Notes: a model not told the origin generated them from the letters alone. 54,104 nt of DNA from Bacteroidales bacterium (GCA_020438105.1 JAGQVE010000025.1:1-54104); one strand, 5' to 3'; counted from the stretch's first letter, positions 17,024-25,893 are shown. Program-made: numbers and translations.

Positions 17024-17692
17024 ATGATCAGGGTTTATATAGCAGACGACCATCAACTTTTCATCGAAGGTATCAGTTCTATGCTGGATGGGCACCCGGC
17101 CGTTAAAATAATTGGTTCGGCTGCTAATGGAGATGAACTGATCCAGTTGGTCGAAAATAAAGCACCTGATGTAGTTTTGCTGGATGTGAACATGCCGGGC
17201 CGTGATGGGATTGCTACTTGTAAACACCTTTCAACTAATTTCCCCCACGTCCGCATTTTGGCCCTGAGCATGTATTCCGAAGCGAGTATTATCGCCAGCA
17301 TGGTTGAGAACGGTGCTTTGGGATATATTCTTAAAAATGCTAAAAAAGATGAACTACTGCATGCCATTCAGGAAGTAAATAATGGAAATACCTATTACAG
17401 CACCGAAGCTTCACGCAACCTGATTGCTCATTGGATGAACGACCGAGGAATTGAAAAACCGGCAAAGAAAGAGCCCGATAAACCCAGGCTTACCCGCCGC
17501 GAAAAAGATGTACTTTACTGGATCATCCAGGAATTTACCAGCGCCGAAATAGCGGAAAAGCTTTTTGTGAGCCTGGCCACCGTGGAGACCCACCGAAAAA
17601 ACCTGCTTGAAAAACTGGGTGTAAGGAATTCTGTTGGACTTGTTAAATCAGCCCTCGACCAGGATCTGCTGGAAGGGTATCAGCCGGAATAG
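17024..17692 (+). CDS. NarL/LuxR-family response regulator
   Basis: 222 residues. An N-terminal receiver domain has the acidic pair at D8-D9, phospho-acceptor D54 (VVLLDVNMPG) and the conserved K in YILKNAKKDE. A C-terminal LuxR-type helix-turn-helix follows (about 155-215; LTRREKDVLYWIIQEFTSAE, then KLFVSLATVETHRKNLLEKL). Phosphorylation by the kinase encoded 8 bases upstream should let it bind DNA and control transcription. The pair is a classic Bacteroidota two-component system. The targets are not visible in this window, though the divergent T9SS repeat-protein gene and the downstream secreted proteins are natural candidates (inference). Confidence 0.95.
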   Translation: MIRVYIADDHQLFIEGISSMLDGHPAVKIIGSAANGDELIQLVENKAPDVVLLDVNMPGRDGIATCKHLSTNFPHVRILALSMYSEASIIASMVENGALGYILKNAKKDELLHAIQEVNNGNTYYSTEASRNLIAHWMNDRGIEKPAKKEPDKPRLTRREKDVLYWIIQEFTSAEIAEKLFVSLATVETHRKNLLEKLGVRNSVGLVKSALDQDLLEGYQPE

Positions 17693-17748
17693 ATTTTTTA
17701 AAAATTCATGCTAATGGTCCTATGTTAAATAGATGAAATAGCTTGGAA

Positions 17749-18513
17749 TCAGAAGCCGGTTGAAAACAAATTTCTCGCTCCTTTTATCCCACACTTTTGA
17801 TACTTATGATATGCCTGGGCAGCCCGCTCTTTTATCTGTTCCCCTGATTCATTTTCGATCCAGCCATCAATTGCAGCCTTTAAAGTGTAAGCTTCTGGAG
17901 CCATAAGGTGTGTTGTCCATAATAGCGGAATTGCTCCGGCTTGTTTTAATTCATTTGAAAAGAATCTTTTACTGAAACAGGCTAAAATTATAACTTCTTT
18001 TGGTTGAGAAGGAACTGGTTCATATTTAATATCAACGGGAAAATCCATCAATCCATCGTGGCCCGAATACGCGATAAGATCGGATAGCCCTCCAAATGAT
18101 AAGCTGAGAGAATCTACTTCAATGATCAGTGGTAATTGTCCGTTACTTGTCTTTAAAAAGTCTTCAGTACATGCTTTTATTTCTTCTCCATCCCAGGCAT
18201 CAGCCAGTAAATAAACATCTTCGGTGTTATGCTTAAATAACAATCTTTCAAGTATTTTGGGATTATCCGGATCAAGCGTAGAAATTAATTTCCATTCGTC
18301 TGTTTTATTGATTAAATAAGTTTTCACACCATAAGCTGCGCCCCAATACAGATTGCTTTTCGTATCTTTTCCGTTTCCAAGTTTTTCCGGAACAGGTACA
18401 ATGCCCTGATGTTCATTATCACACAGGGCCACAAATACATGGATGGTGCGGGTTTGCGCAAAAATGTTTATTGAAAGAGTTAAACAAAGAAGGAGGTAAA
18501 GTAATCTTTCCAT
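17749..18513 (-). CDS. secreted caspase/CHAT-like protein (clan CD-like), uncharacterised
   Basis: 254 residues with a signal peptide ending INIFAQ. No named family is recognised with certainty, but the central part has the layout of a clan CD (caspase/CHAT) fold: a strand and His-Gly-type motif at LIAYSGHDGLMDF (H152), then a hydrophobic strand ending in Cys, EVIILACFSKRFF (C179), then AGAIPLLWTTHLM, which resembles the strand after the catalytic Cys in CHAT proteins. A His-Cys dyad is therefore plausible. The N-terminal VFVALCDNEHQGI strand is also typical of an alpha/beta core. It is a single-gene unit. Protease activity is inference only. Confidence 0.7.
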   Translation of the reverse strand: MERLLYLLLCLTLSINIFAQTRTIHVFVALCDNEHQGIVPVPEKLGNGKDTKSNLYWGAAYGVKTYLINKTDEWKLISTLDPDNPKILERLLFKHNTEDVYLLADAWDGEEIKACTEDFLKTSNGQLPLIIEVDSLSLSFGGLSDLIAYSGHDGLMDFPVDIKYEPVPSQPKEVIILACFSKRFFSNELKQAGAIPLLWTTHLMAPEAYTLKAAIDGWIENESGEQIKERAAQAYHKYQKCGIKGARNLFSTGF

Positions 18514-18619
18514 AGCGATTAGTTAACGGGGAAATTGCCGGAATCGTATGAGCTATCCATAAAAGAGATATTTGCAAACAGATTGGGAAAAGATCACAAA
18601 AAGGATGGAATAAACATAC

Positions 18620-19231
18620 CTAATCCACGATCATCATTTTCCCAGAGTAGTTCTTTGTGCCATCCTTCGATCGAATGATATACATATAAATGCCTGTGGG
18701 GTGGGAGAGGTTTTCGAGTTCAAACAATGACTCGCTGCTGCTGATACTCCCCAGGTTGCGGCCTGTGAGGTCGTAAAGGTTTAATGTATGCTCCATCCTG
18801 CTTTCATTGCTAAAGTAAATCTTAGCATTGTTTTTAACAGGATTTGGACGAATTTGTATGGCAAAAGCATTTAGGTCAATCAGCTCGGTTATTACAGTGT
18901 CGGTAAAAGCTCCCTGGCCCAGCTCCAGCCGGTAATAAAGGGTTGTATTAAGGGGTGGCGTTTCATCAATATAGCTGTATGAAATGGGCTTGGTAATGTC
19001 GCCGCATATTCCTCCGATCTTTCCGACCTGTTCAAATGATTTACCATCCTCACTTCGCTGAATTTCCATACCTAAACAGGTGGCGCCTGCATTCAACTGC
19101 CAGCTTAAAAATACCTGTTTGCTTCCAGCGGTTATGTTAAAATAAGATAAGGTAGGAACCTCTTGTGAAAACAGGCTTGTCCCTAACATCACGAACCATA
19201 GAACGGGTATGTATATATTTGTTTTGAGCAT
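18620..19231 (-). CDS. small T9SS type A sorting-domain protein with fibronectin-like domain
   Basis: 203 residues. A signal peptide (1-22, ending GTSLFSQ) is followed by one fibronectin-III-like domain (FNITAGSKQVFLSWQLNAGA, then EIQRSEDGKSFEQVGKI and YSYIDETPP). The C-terminal sorting domain (IQIRPNPVKNNAKIYFSNES, then GIYMYIIRSKDG) marks it for type IX secretion and surface anchoring. The start at 19231 is preferred because the signal peptide begins there; the frame is open to ATG 19270. It lies 92 bases after the TonB receptor, from which it is separated by a long inverted repeat ending in T6. The function is probably adhesive or as an accessory to the receptor (inference). Confidence 0.8.
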   Translation of the reverse strand: MLKTNIYIPVLWFVMLGTSLFSQEVPTLSYFNITAGSKQVFLSWQLNAGATCLGMEIQRSEDGKSFEQVGKIGGICGDITKPISYSYIDETPPLNTTLYYRLELGQGAFTDTVITELIDLNAFAIQIRPNPVKNNAKIYFSNESRMEHTLNLYDLTGRNLGSISSSESLFELENLSHPTGIYMYIIRSKDGTKNYSGKMMIVD

Positions 19232-19237
19232 AAAAAA

Positions 19238-19310
19238 CCGGGTTGTAACCAACTCTTGACATGATAACACCTTTATTGGATGTTTTGTTTGAAGAATCCT
19301 TACAACCCGG
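19238..19310 (-). promoter_or_regulatory. 11-bp inverted repeat with T6 tail between TonB receptor and T9SS gene
   Basis: CCGGGTTGTAA (19238-19248) and TTACAACCCGG (19300-19310) are perfect complements with a 51-base loop. On the minus strand the second arm is followed by TTTTTT and then immediately by ATG 19231. It resembles a long-loop terminator or an attenuator that would separate expression of the two genes. Confidence 0.5.
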
Positions 19311-19323
19311 ATCTGATCTTTTA

Positions 19324-21735
19324 TTAGAAGGTAGCCCTGACTGAAATAATGAAATTCCGTCCGGGAGCTACAATTCCTGAACTATAGGGCCTGTAGCGCT
19401 GATCGGTGATGTTTTCAAGTCCGGCACTCAATGAGATCAGGTCGGTTAGCTGGTACATCGCTTTAAAATTAAGGGTGTACCACGATGGCGACCAGGGATT
19501 CCCATTGTCATCAATAGCATACAGATAGTCTTTTCCCTTCTCTTCTTCGGGTAGATCATCATATTTTACCGAAGCGTTGTAAACGGCATAAAACTGCATA
19601 TTCAGTTTCTGGTAATTGTACATCAACCGGGTGATGCCAAATGCCGGTGCGGCATGCCTCGACGGGCTTGTGGTTCCGTCGTCCAGTTCCTCTTCACCTT
19701 TCTGATAATTGTATTTGGTTGAAAAGCCAAACCCGGAAGGCAGTTTAACTTCAATTTCTGCCTGAACACCATAAACGGTTGCGCTCGCCGCATTCTGAAT
19801 TGCCTGTACTTTGCTCATTTCACCTTCATACACAATGCTGTCCTGCCCGTTTAGTGTATAATCACGGCGAACCATGGCATTATCGAGCATGGTATAAAAT
19901 GCGCTTATATCAATTTTAACAACCTCGCCAAAAACTTTGGCAATGTCAATTTCACCGTTGTAGGCGTATTCGGCTTTCAGCTCGGGATTGGGGACAACCA
20001 CCGATCCTGGTTCCGAGTCAAACACTTTTCCAATATCATCAACATTGGGCGAACGGAAGCCAGTTGATCCGTTTAAACTCACTGTCCAGGTGTCATCAGG
20101 GTTATATGAAAATCCGAGGCTCCCGGTCATTGCTCCGTCATTGATATTAACGGTGTTGAAAGGGAATGGATAATAATCCAGGTTGTTGGTGAAATCGGCA
20201 TCCAGTCCGAACTGATTATAACGGGCCCCTGCTTGCACCATGAATTTTTCACCAAAATGATATTGCCCGGTGATATAAGCTGCGTAACTGCTCCAGGTTG
20301 ATTGAGGATAGCGCGAAGGCCCTTCAATGGTACTTCCGGTTATAATATTTTCGTCAGTTCCTGTTGAGGTTACATCATTTATTACTGCCTCAAGGCCATA
20401 AAAAAGACTTAGATTTTCACTGGTACGTTTTTGAAAATCAATGTTTGCGGAATATGCATCCACTTTTTCCGTCCGGTTACTCCGTGTTTCTCCGTTAAAA
20501 TCGCGATCGTGGCGACTTTCCTCGAAATATTGTTGTGCCAGCCGGATGGTCATTTCATCATATAAACCATTGTTGCCATGATGCGTAATGCTCAGGTTAT
20601 TCATTGTCCAAACCTGCGGACCGTAATACCATTCAGCGCTTCTGGGCAACCCTTTCCTGGTGCGTATAAGCCTGTCGTATCGCGAATAATCAGAAGTGGT
20701 CGAATAATGGAATCCATATTGGAAATCCCAGTTTTTATTCGGACTAAAACGTACTTTTTGCATCATATTTATTTGAGAATACCCGGTTGGGTTCTGAACC
20801 TGAGGGTCGTCGCTGGTAATAACGATATCGGTGCTATCGGCACGTTGCACATAAAATGGCTTTAAATATTCATCGGGACCGTTTGTTCCCATTCGCAAGT
20901 CGCCATAATTGTAGCTGGTAAAGCTGGTGAGCAAAGCCCATTTTTTCCAGCCTACGTTCACATTAAAATGCCCGGTGACCTCATTATTGGCAGTGGCATG
21001 CCTCGCTTCGGCCATGCCAGTTACCAATGGTCTTTCAGAAAGTGAAAGACGCGGAGTGAGTGTTTGAAAACTCATTACGGCACCAATGGCATCACTTCCG
21101 TAGATGATGGAGCCGGGTCCGAAATACACTTCTGTGTTTTCAATGGCAAAAGGATCGAGCGAAATCACGTTTTGCAGGTTCCCACTTCGGAAAATGGCGG
21201 TATTCATCCGAATGCCATCCACTGTATAAAGCAGCCGGTTGGTTGAAAACCCCCTGATCATTGGGCTGCCGCCACCCTGCTGACTTTTCTGAATAAACAC
21301 CTCACCTGATACTGCAAGCAGATCAGCCGCCGTTTGCGGATTTTGAAGGTTTGCCTCTTTTGGAGTGATGGTAGTTATTTTAGCCGGAATATCACGTTTG
21401 GGCTGGCTCCAGCGGGTTGCCGAAACTACCACCTGATCAAGGGAGATCATGGATGGTTGCAACATGAGTATGAAGTTAAATGATTCGATCTCTGTCCACG
21501 ACATTTTCACGGTTTTATATCCCATAAGGCGGATTTCGATGACTGCTGATCCTTTAAATTCGCTAATATCAGCCTGCCCTTCAGGATTGGTCAGCGCGAA
21601 TGCCCTGGGTGATTGACTGGCAAAAGTTACTAAGTCGAGTGGTTGTGCCGTTTCATTATCGGTTACGGTTACGATCTGGGAATATCCAAAATTGATAAAC
21701 CCCATGAGTAACCAAAAAAGTATGATTTTTTTCAT
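19324..21735 (-). CDS. TonB-dependent receptor, hemoglobin/transferrin-receptor type
   Basis: 803 residues. In order: signal peptide (1-19), a carboxypeptidase-regulatory-like beta-sandwich (about 20-95, VTDNETAQPLDLVTF), a plug domain (about 110-235) with AADLLAVSGEVFIQKSQQGG, GGSPMIRGFSTNRLLYTVDG and YGSDAIGAVM, and a 22-strand barrel ending in ISVRATF with the terminal Phe. The sequence NRLLYTVDGIRMNTAIFRSG is typical of the hemoglobin/transferrin/lactoferrin branch, so a heme- or iron-linked ligand is possible, but the substrate is inferred only. It probably uses energy from TonB-ExbBD. The downstream T9SS gene may be an accessory. No Fur-box-like site was recognised. Confidence 0.9.
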   Translation of the reverse strand: MKKIILFWLLMGFINFGYSQIVTVTDNETAQPLDLVTFASQSPRAFALTNPEGQADISEFKGSAVIEIRLMGYKTVKMSWTEIESFNFILMLQPSMISLDQVVVSATRWSQPKRDIPAKITTITPKEANLQNPQTAADLLAVSGEVFIQKSQQGGGSPMIRGFSTNRLLYTVDGIRMNTAIFRSGNLQNVISLDPFAIENTEVYFGPGSIIYGSDAIGAVMSFQTLTPRLSLSERPLVTGMAEARHATANNEVTGHFNVNVGWKKWALLTSFTSYNYGDLRMGTNGPDEYLKPFYVQRADSTDIVITSDDPQVQNPTGYSQINMMQKVRFSPNKNWDFQYGFHYSTTSDYSRYDRLIRTRKGLPRSAEWYYGPQVWTMNNLSITHHGNNGLYDEMTIRLAQQYFEESRHDRDFNGETRSNRTEKVDAYSANIDFQKRTSENLSLFYGLEAVINDVTSTGTDENIITGSTIEGPSRYPQSTWSSYAAYITGQYHFGEKFMVQAGARYNQFGLDADFTNNLDYYPFPFNTVNINDGAMTGSLGFSYNPDDTWTVSLNGSTGFRSPNVDDIGKVFDSEPGSVVVPNPELKAEYAYNGEIDIAKVFGEVVKIDISAFYTMLDNAMVRRDYTLNGQDSIVYEGEMSKVQAIQNAASATVYGVQAEIEVKLPSGFGFSTKYNYQKGEEELDDGTTSPSRHAAPAFGITRLMYNYQKLNMQFYAVYNASVKYDDLPEEEKGKDYLYAIDDNGNPWSPSWYTLNFKAMYQLTDLISLSAGLENITDQRYRPYSSGIVAPGRNFIISVRATF

Positions 21736-21803
21736 TACAATTATTATTGGTTAAACGAATTAAAAATTGATGGCTCAAAAAAAAGCCGGTAGTATACATC
21801 GAA

Positions 21804-22337
21804 TTAACCAAATTGTGGGGGAGGAACTAATGGACAGGGCGCAATTGACATTAAATAATTATGAATGGAATTTGAATATTTAATACTCGAATCTTTGGGA
21901 CGTGTCAATTGATTTTTATGAAAATCATGGGTGTAAATCAGCTTGAACAAATTTTGAAGTTCTTGCTGATTTTTTTTGTCCTTATTGTTTTTGCCCAGTG
22001 CTTGTGAAATTAATTTATCAATTTCTTTTTGCAATTGTGATTCTTTTTCGTCAGGGAAGCAATGAAAAATTACTTTTGATCCAGAGATTTCTGTTTTTAC
22101 TACATCATAAAATTTCCCCTGATATTCAAATTCATGCTCGTGAATCCACCTGAATTTTGATTTGATTTCCTTTACATCCAATGTGAATGTCACTAAATTA
22201 TCCAGTTCTATTCCACCCAGGATTTCGGCTTTTATGTTGTCTCTAACTAATTGTTTTTGAATATTTAAATAAATAAAATATCCCAGAATAGGGCCTATGA
22301 AAAGAATAAGCAATATGATTGGGTAAATTTTTTTCAA
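21804..22337 (-). CDS. hypothetical single-pass membrane protein
   Basis: About 177 residues if started at TTG 22337, which places an N-terminal hydrophobic helix (IYPIILLILFIGPILGYFIY) at residues 5-25. A soluble domain of mixed alpha/beta character follows (WIHEHEFEYQGKFYDVVKTE, then KVIFHCFPDEKE) and a Lys/Asn/Gln-rich helix. The frame is open upstream to 22523, but that would run into the promoter of the divergent lipoprotein gene, and the extra residues look non-coding. No family is recognised. The start is uncertain and the function unknown. It sits between the TonB receptor and a DUF4136 lipoprotein. Confidence 0.5.
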   Translation of the reverse strand: MKKIYPIILLILFIGPILGYFIYLNIQKQLVRDNIKAEILGGIELDNLVTFTLDVKEIKSKFRWIHEHEFEYQGKFYDVVKTEISGSKVIFHCFPDEKESQLQKEIDKLISQALGKNNKDKKNQQELQNLFKLIYTHDFHKNQLTRPKDSSIKYSNSIHNYLMSIAPCPLVPPPQFG

Positions 22338-22512
22338 CCTGTGGTTTACTAAGTCAGTGTTTTGAGAGGCGAAATTAATAAAAGTTAATTGATTTTTAAA
22401 CTTAACACAGCGATTTACAATTTTATTTTTAATTAGAAAAACATTAAAAAGCTGATGCCTAATGAACAACAGATTCAAAATGGCCGATGTGAAAAGTAAT
22501 AAAAGTCTTTTG

Positions 22513-22520
22513 TACCTTTG
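22513..22520 (+). promoter_or_regulatory. -7 element of the DUF4136 operon (TACCTTTG)
   Basis: Perfect TAnnTTTG, 31 bases before ATG 22551. It overlaps the TTG at 22518 that opens the longest frame, showing that the longer frame cannot be the true start. The -33 region is weak. Confidence 0.6.
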
Positions 22521-22550
22521 CACCCAATTAAATTATTCAAAACTATTATT

Positions 22551-23213
22551 ATGAAAAAATCACCTTTTAAATGGGTTGTATTGTTCTCCGCTTTAGTATT
22601 GCTGGGAGGGTGCTATCCCGGAGGCGCTGAGTATATAAGTGATACGGACCTCGTTTATACTAACTACGACGAAAACTATAATTTCGGCGCTATTCAAACC
22701 TATTACCTCGCTGATTCGATAAACCATATTGTTGATAAGGGTGAAAAGCCAAATTACGATTTTGATGCTTATATCCTGAGCGAACTTGAACGTAACTTTG
22801 ATGCCCTTGGGTATACACGACTTGACTCAACAAATGCCAGTGGTCCTCAGCCCGATGTTGCGGTTGTGGTAACCGTTATTGAAACCACCAATTATTATGC
22901 TTACTCATCACCCTGGTATCCCGGATGGGGCTGGGGCTGGTACTGGAAAGACTCCAATTACTGGGGTTATCCTGGTTATGGATGGGGCTATCCCTGGTAT
23001 GGTTATACCTATGTGTCTTCATACTCAGTGGGTACTGTCCTTTGGGATATGTTTGATCCGGATAATGTTGATGAAGAAAATGAAGTGATTAATATTGAAT
23101 GGACCGGTGCTTTGAATGGCATGCTGGGTACATCAGGATCAACTACAGAGAACCGGATTACAAAAGGGATTCGTCAGGCATTTGATCAGTCACCTTATCT
23201 CAATGGCAACTAA
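22551..23213 (+). CDS. DUF4136 domain lipoprotein
   Basis: 220 residues. The lipobox LLGGC puts the lipidated Cys at residue 21. The DUF4136 domain then follows: DTDLVYTNYDENYNFGAIQT, SELERNFDALGYTRLD, a long Trp/Tyr/Gly-rich loop (about 120-160; WYPGWGWGWYWKD) and the closing helix TENRITKGIRQAFDQSPY. Members are lipoproteins of unknown function, probably in the outer membrane. ATG 22551 is chosen because the promoter -7 box ends at 22520. It heads a three-gene row with two beta-barrel genes 24 and 28 bases downstream, ending at a terminator at 24517, so a joint outer-membrane role is likely. Confidence 0.88.
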   Translation: MKKSPFKWVVLFSALVLLGGCYPGGAEYISDTDLVYTNYDENYNFGAIQTYYLADSINHIVDKGEKPNYDFDAYILSELERNFDALGYTRLDSTNASGPQPDVAVVVTVIETTNYYAYSSPWYPGWGWGWYWKDSNYWGYPGYGWGYPWYGYTYVSSYSVGTVLWDMFDPDNVDEENEVINIEWTGALNGMLGTSGSTTENRITKGIRQAFDQSPYLNGN

Positions 23214-23237
23214 TTACTAACCAGAAAAATTGATAAA

Positions 23238-23825
23238 ATGAAATACATTATAACTATTGTTGCAGCACTTTTTATTAGTGCATTAAGTTATGCACAATCG
23301 CTGTATAGTTTTGATTATACAATGTCATTCGGAACCGGGAAAACAGGTGATTATATTCAAAATCCAAGTTTCCGGGGAATTACATTTGAAGGACGTGGAT
23401 TTATTGATGATAATGTTTCCTTAGGCGGATTGTTTACATGGTCAACCTTTTACGAGTCACTTTCTGGCGAAACCTATACGCAGGGAACAGCAACACTTAC
23501 CGGAAATCAATACCGTTATATCAATGCTTATCCGATGTTATTTCAGGCTCATTATTACATGGGAAATGATGATTTGGAGCCCCGTTTATACCTCGGAGGT
23601 GGAACAGGAGCATACAGGATCAATCAGCGGGTTGATTTTGGAGTTTATTCAGTGGAAGAGCGTAACTGGCATTTTGGTTTTTCACCGGAAGTAGGATTGT
23701 TGGTTCCTGTTTCATTTGACTCTTACCTGAATGTTAGTTTCCGGTATCATTATGTTTTAAAGGCCAAAGATACCATTGATCACAGTTGGTTTGGACTCAG
23801 TATCGGTATGGCCTGGGGAAGTTAA
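23238..23825 (+). CDS. outer-membrane beta-barrel protein
   Basis: 195 residues with a signal peptide ending ALSYAQ. The rest is a row of amphipathic strands: TFEGRGFIDDNVSLGGLFTW, YRYINAYPMLFQAHYYMG, RLYLGGGTGAYRINQ, and a terminal strand WFGLSIGMAWGS. This fits a small OmpW/OmpX-size barrel with eight strands. It is the middle gene of the DUF4136 lipoprotein row, 24 bases after the lipoprotein gene. No specific family is recognised; localisation is inferred from the signal peptide and strand pattern. Confidence 0.75.
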   Translation: MKYIITIVAALFISALSYAQSLYSFDYTMSFGTGKTGDYIQNPSFRGITFEGRGFIDDNVSLGGLFTWSTFYESLSGETYTQGTATLTGNQYRYINAYPMLFQAHYYMGNDDLEPRLYLGGGTGAYRINQRVDFGVYSVEERNWHFGFSPEVGLLVPVSFDSYLNVSFRYHYVLKAKDTIDHSWFGLSIGMAWGS

Positions 23826-23853
23826 TTTTGTTAAACTTTAAATGATTCTAACA

Positions 23854-24492
23854 ATGAAAAGAAATTTAATATTTGCCGGAATACTCGCTTTGATGGTCCT
23901 GTTGGATCCTTTACAAATCCTTGCCCAGTCGCGCATCGAAATCAGCCCTTACGGAGGTTACATGTTTGGTGGTAAATTGCGTTTTTACGAAGGTGATTTG
24001 AAAATTGATGATAACGTTAATTACGGTCTGGCAATGGATTTTGCGGTGGCAACTGACACTAAAATTGAGATCAGTTGGTCACAAATGAGTACAACCGCCC
24101 GTTTCAAACCCTATTTTGGGTACGATTACCTGAACGCTGATCCGTTCGACGTAAATGTTGGTTATATACAGGTTGGGTCGATCCGTGAACTGGATTTGGA
24201 TAATAACATAGTGCCCTATGGTGGTATGACCTTAGGCGCTGCTTATTTTGCGCCGCAAAACTCAGTTTATTCCGATTCATGGAAGTTTGCTGCAGGTTTG
24301 GGGCTGGGAACAAAAATTTGGATTACCGATAAAGTTGGACTAAGACTGCAAGGCAGGTTACTTTTACCCTTCTTTTGGGCTGGAGCAGGTTTTACAGTCG
24401 GAACCGGTGGGTCAGGATTTTCTGTTGGTGCCGGAACCTCTATGCTTCAAGGTGATTTTACCGGAGGTCTTGTAATTGGTCTTGGAGATTAA
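23854..24492 (+). CDS. outer-membrane beta-barrel protein
   Basis: 212 residues with a signal peptide ending QILAQ. Strands such as RIEISPYGGYMFGGKLRFY, YGLAMDFAV, IVPYGGMTLGAAYFA and KVGLRLQGRLLLPFFWAGAG indicate an eight-to-ten-strand barrel with Gly-rich turns (GTGGSGFSVGAG). The start at 23854 is chosen over ATG 23842 because the charged signal sequence MKRN begins there; either is possible. It is the last gene of the three-gene row that begins with the DUF4136 lipoprotein and is followed by a strong terminator. Function unknown. Confidence 0.75.
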   Translation: MKRNLIFAGILALMVLLDPLQILAQSRIEISPYGGYMFGGKLRFYEGDLKIDDNVNYGLAMDFAVATDTKIEISWSQMSTTARFKPYFGYDYLNADPFDVNVGYIQVGSIRELDLDNNIVPYGGMTLGAAYFAPQNSVYSDSWKFAAGLGLGTKIWITDKVGLRLQGRLLLPFFWAGAGFTVGTGGSGFSVGAGTSMLQGDFTGGLVIGLGD

Positions 24493-24516
24493 TTTCATAT
24501 TGAACTGAAAAGCTTA

Positions 24517-24548
24517 AAGCCTGTTCTTATATAAGTTCAGGCTTTTTT
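24517..24548 (+). terminator. rho-independent terminator of the DUF4136/barrel row
   Basis: AAGCCTG / CAGGCTT stem (24517-24523, 24538-24544) extended inside by CTTAT/ATAAG, followed by TTTTTT. Confidence 0.85.
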
Positions 24549-24566
24549 AATTCAAAAAACTTTACA

Positions 24567-24974
24567 ATGAGCGAAGAAATAAAAAAAGGAAAAGTGACAG
24601 GTTTGGGTGGTGTGTTTTTCAAATCAAACGACCCCGAAGCCCTCAAAAAATGGTACGAAGAGCACCTTGGATTGCCCTGTGATCAATACGGACATTTATT
24701 TACATGGCGTAAAGATGATTCGCCAGAGCAAAAAGGCTATACTCAATTTAGCGTATTTAATTCAGATTCTGAATATTTAAAACCTTCTGAAAAGCCATAT
24801 ATGCTTAATTTTATTGTGGATGATGTGAAACTGATGGTGGAGCGATTGCAAAAGTCAGGTATGCAGGTAATTGGTGAAATTACCGAATATGAATATGGTA
24901 AATTTGCCTGGGTTATGGATCCTGATGGTAATAAAATTGAATTATGGGAACCCGTTGATCAGGCTTTTGGTTAA
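24567..24974 (+). CDS. VOC (glyoxalase/bleomycin-resistance-like) protein
   Basis: 135 residues containing one vicinal-oxygen-chelate domain: VTGLGGVFFKSNDPEALKKW at the N-terminus, FTWRKDD in the middle, and EYGKFAWVMDPDGNKIELWE at the C-terminus with the metal-ligand-type Glu. There is no signal peptide, so it is cytoplasmic, unlike the frameshifted lipoprotein copy at 10291. Its substrate is unknown; family members act in lactoylglutathione, dioxygenase or antibiotic-resistance reactions. It lies just after a terminator and before a universal stress gene, and no promoter box is evident. Confidence 0.88.
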   Translation: MSEEIKKGKVTGLGGVFFKSNDPEALKKWYEEHLGLPCDQYGHLFTWRKDDSPEQKGYTQFSVFNSDSEYLKPSEKPYMLNFIVDDVKLMVERLQKSGMQVIGEITEYEYGKFAWVMDPDGNKIELWEPVDQAFG

Positions 24975-25047
24975 TCGAGACTTCTGATCAAGGTGGAAAA
25001 TCTCTTTTAATTTTAATTATTTTAGCCAAAAATTCAACAACTGCAAT

Positions 25048-25893
25048 ATGAAATTAAATAACATTATTCTTGTTCCTACTGATTTTTCAGATGTTTGCCA
25101 CAATGCCATTGATTATGCTGTGAAAATGGCCGGGAAAATCAATTTTAAAGTGATCATTTATCATGTGATAAATAAAACTACTCAGGCTTATTTTAAAGTT
25201 GAAGAAGGATTAAATGAAAAAGTTGCCGATAAATTGCAAAGTATCATCGATGGTTTTAAAATGCAATCCGAAATTGAAATGTCATATGCTTACGAAGAGG
25301 GAAGTATTTTTGACCTCATCCATAAAAAAGCAGATGAAGTGGGCGCCAATTTTATTGTTTTGGGAACGCATGGAAAAGTTGGGTTTCAGAAAATATTCGG
25401 AAGCCATGCATTAAAGGTTATTACACAATCAAAAGCTGCAACGATAGTTGTGCAAAAAAAGAAATTTCGTGATTTGAATAATGTTTTGTTTCCGGTAAAT
25501 TCATTTACTGAAGCCAGGCAGAAGGTGCAATATGCCATTGCCATGCACCAGCGGTTTAATTCACATATTCATATTTATAAGGAACAAGTTGATAACTCCA
25601 TTGATCAGAGCAGAATAGATGTTATTACAAAGCAAATAGTAGAAGAATTTAAAAAAGAAAAGATTCCGTACACGGTTCACATTTCACAAATTGATGGAGA
25701 AACAGCCAGAGAGCTTGTTGACTTTTCAGTAGCAAATGAGATTGATGCAATTATGATCGTTACTGAAACAAAATTGGGTTCCGGAATTTTTAGTCTTGGA
25801 CCATGGAATGAAAAAATAATGTTTAATGAAGCACAAATACCTGCAATTTGTATCAATCCGGTGCAGCATGGTTTTGTGTATTTTGACTTATAA
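25048..25893 (+). CDS. universal stress protein with two Usp domains
   Basis: 281 residues, two UspA-type alpha/beta domains in tandem. The first (about 1-145) has ILVPTDFSDVCHNAIDYAVK and the nucleotide-loop-like GTHGKVGFQKIFGSHALKVI; the spacing between the glycine pairs is eight residues where the classical ATP motif has nine, so ATP binding is uncertain. The second (about 146-281) keeps VLFPVNSFTEARQKVQYAIA and the fold but lacks the glycine loop (ETKLGSGIFSLGPWNEKIM). Such tandem Usp proteins are common in Bacteroidota and respond to growth arrest or stress. It converges on the Skp-like gene, sharing a bidirectional terminator. Confidence 0.88.
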   Translation: MKLNNIILVPTDFSDVCHNAIDYAVKMAGKINFKVIIYHVINKTTQAYFKVEEGLNEKVADKLQSIIDGFKMQSEIEMSYAYEEGSIFDLIHKKADEVGANFIVLGTHGKVGFQKIFGSHALKVITQSKAATIVVQKKKFRDLNNVLFPVNSFTEARQKVQYAIAMHQRFNSHIHIYKEQVDNSIDQSRIDVITKQIVEEFKKEKIPYTVHISQIDGETARELVDFSVANEIDAIMIVTETKLGSGIFSLGPWNEKIMFNEAQIPAICINPVQHGFVYFDL

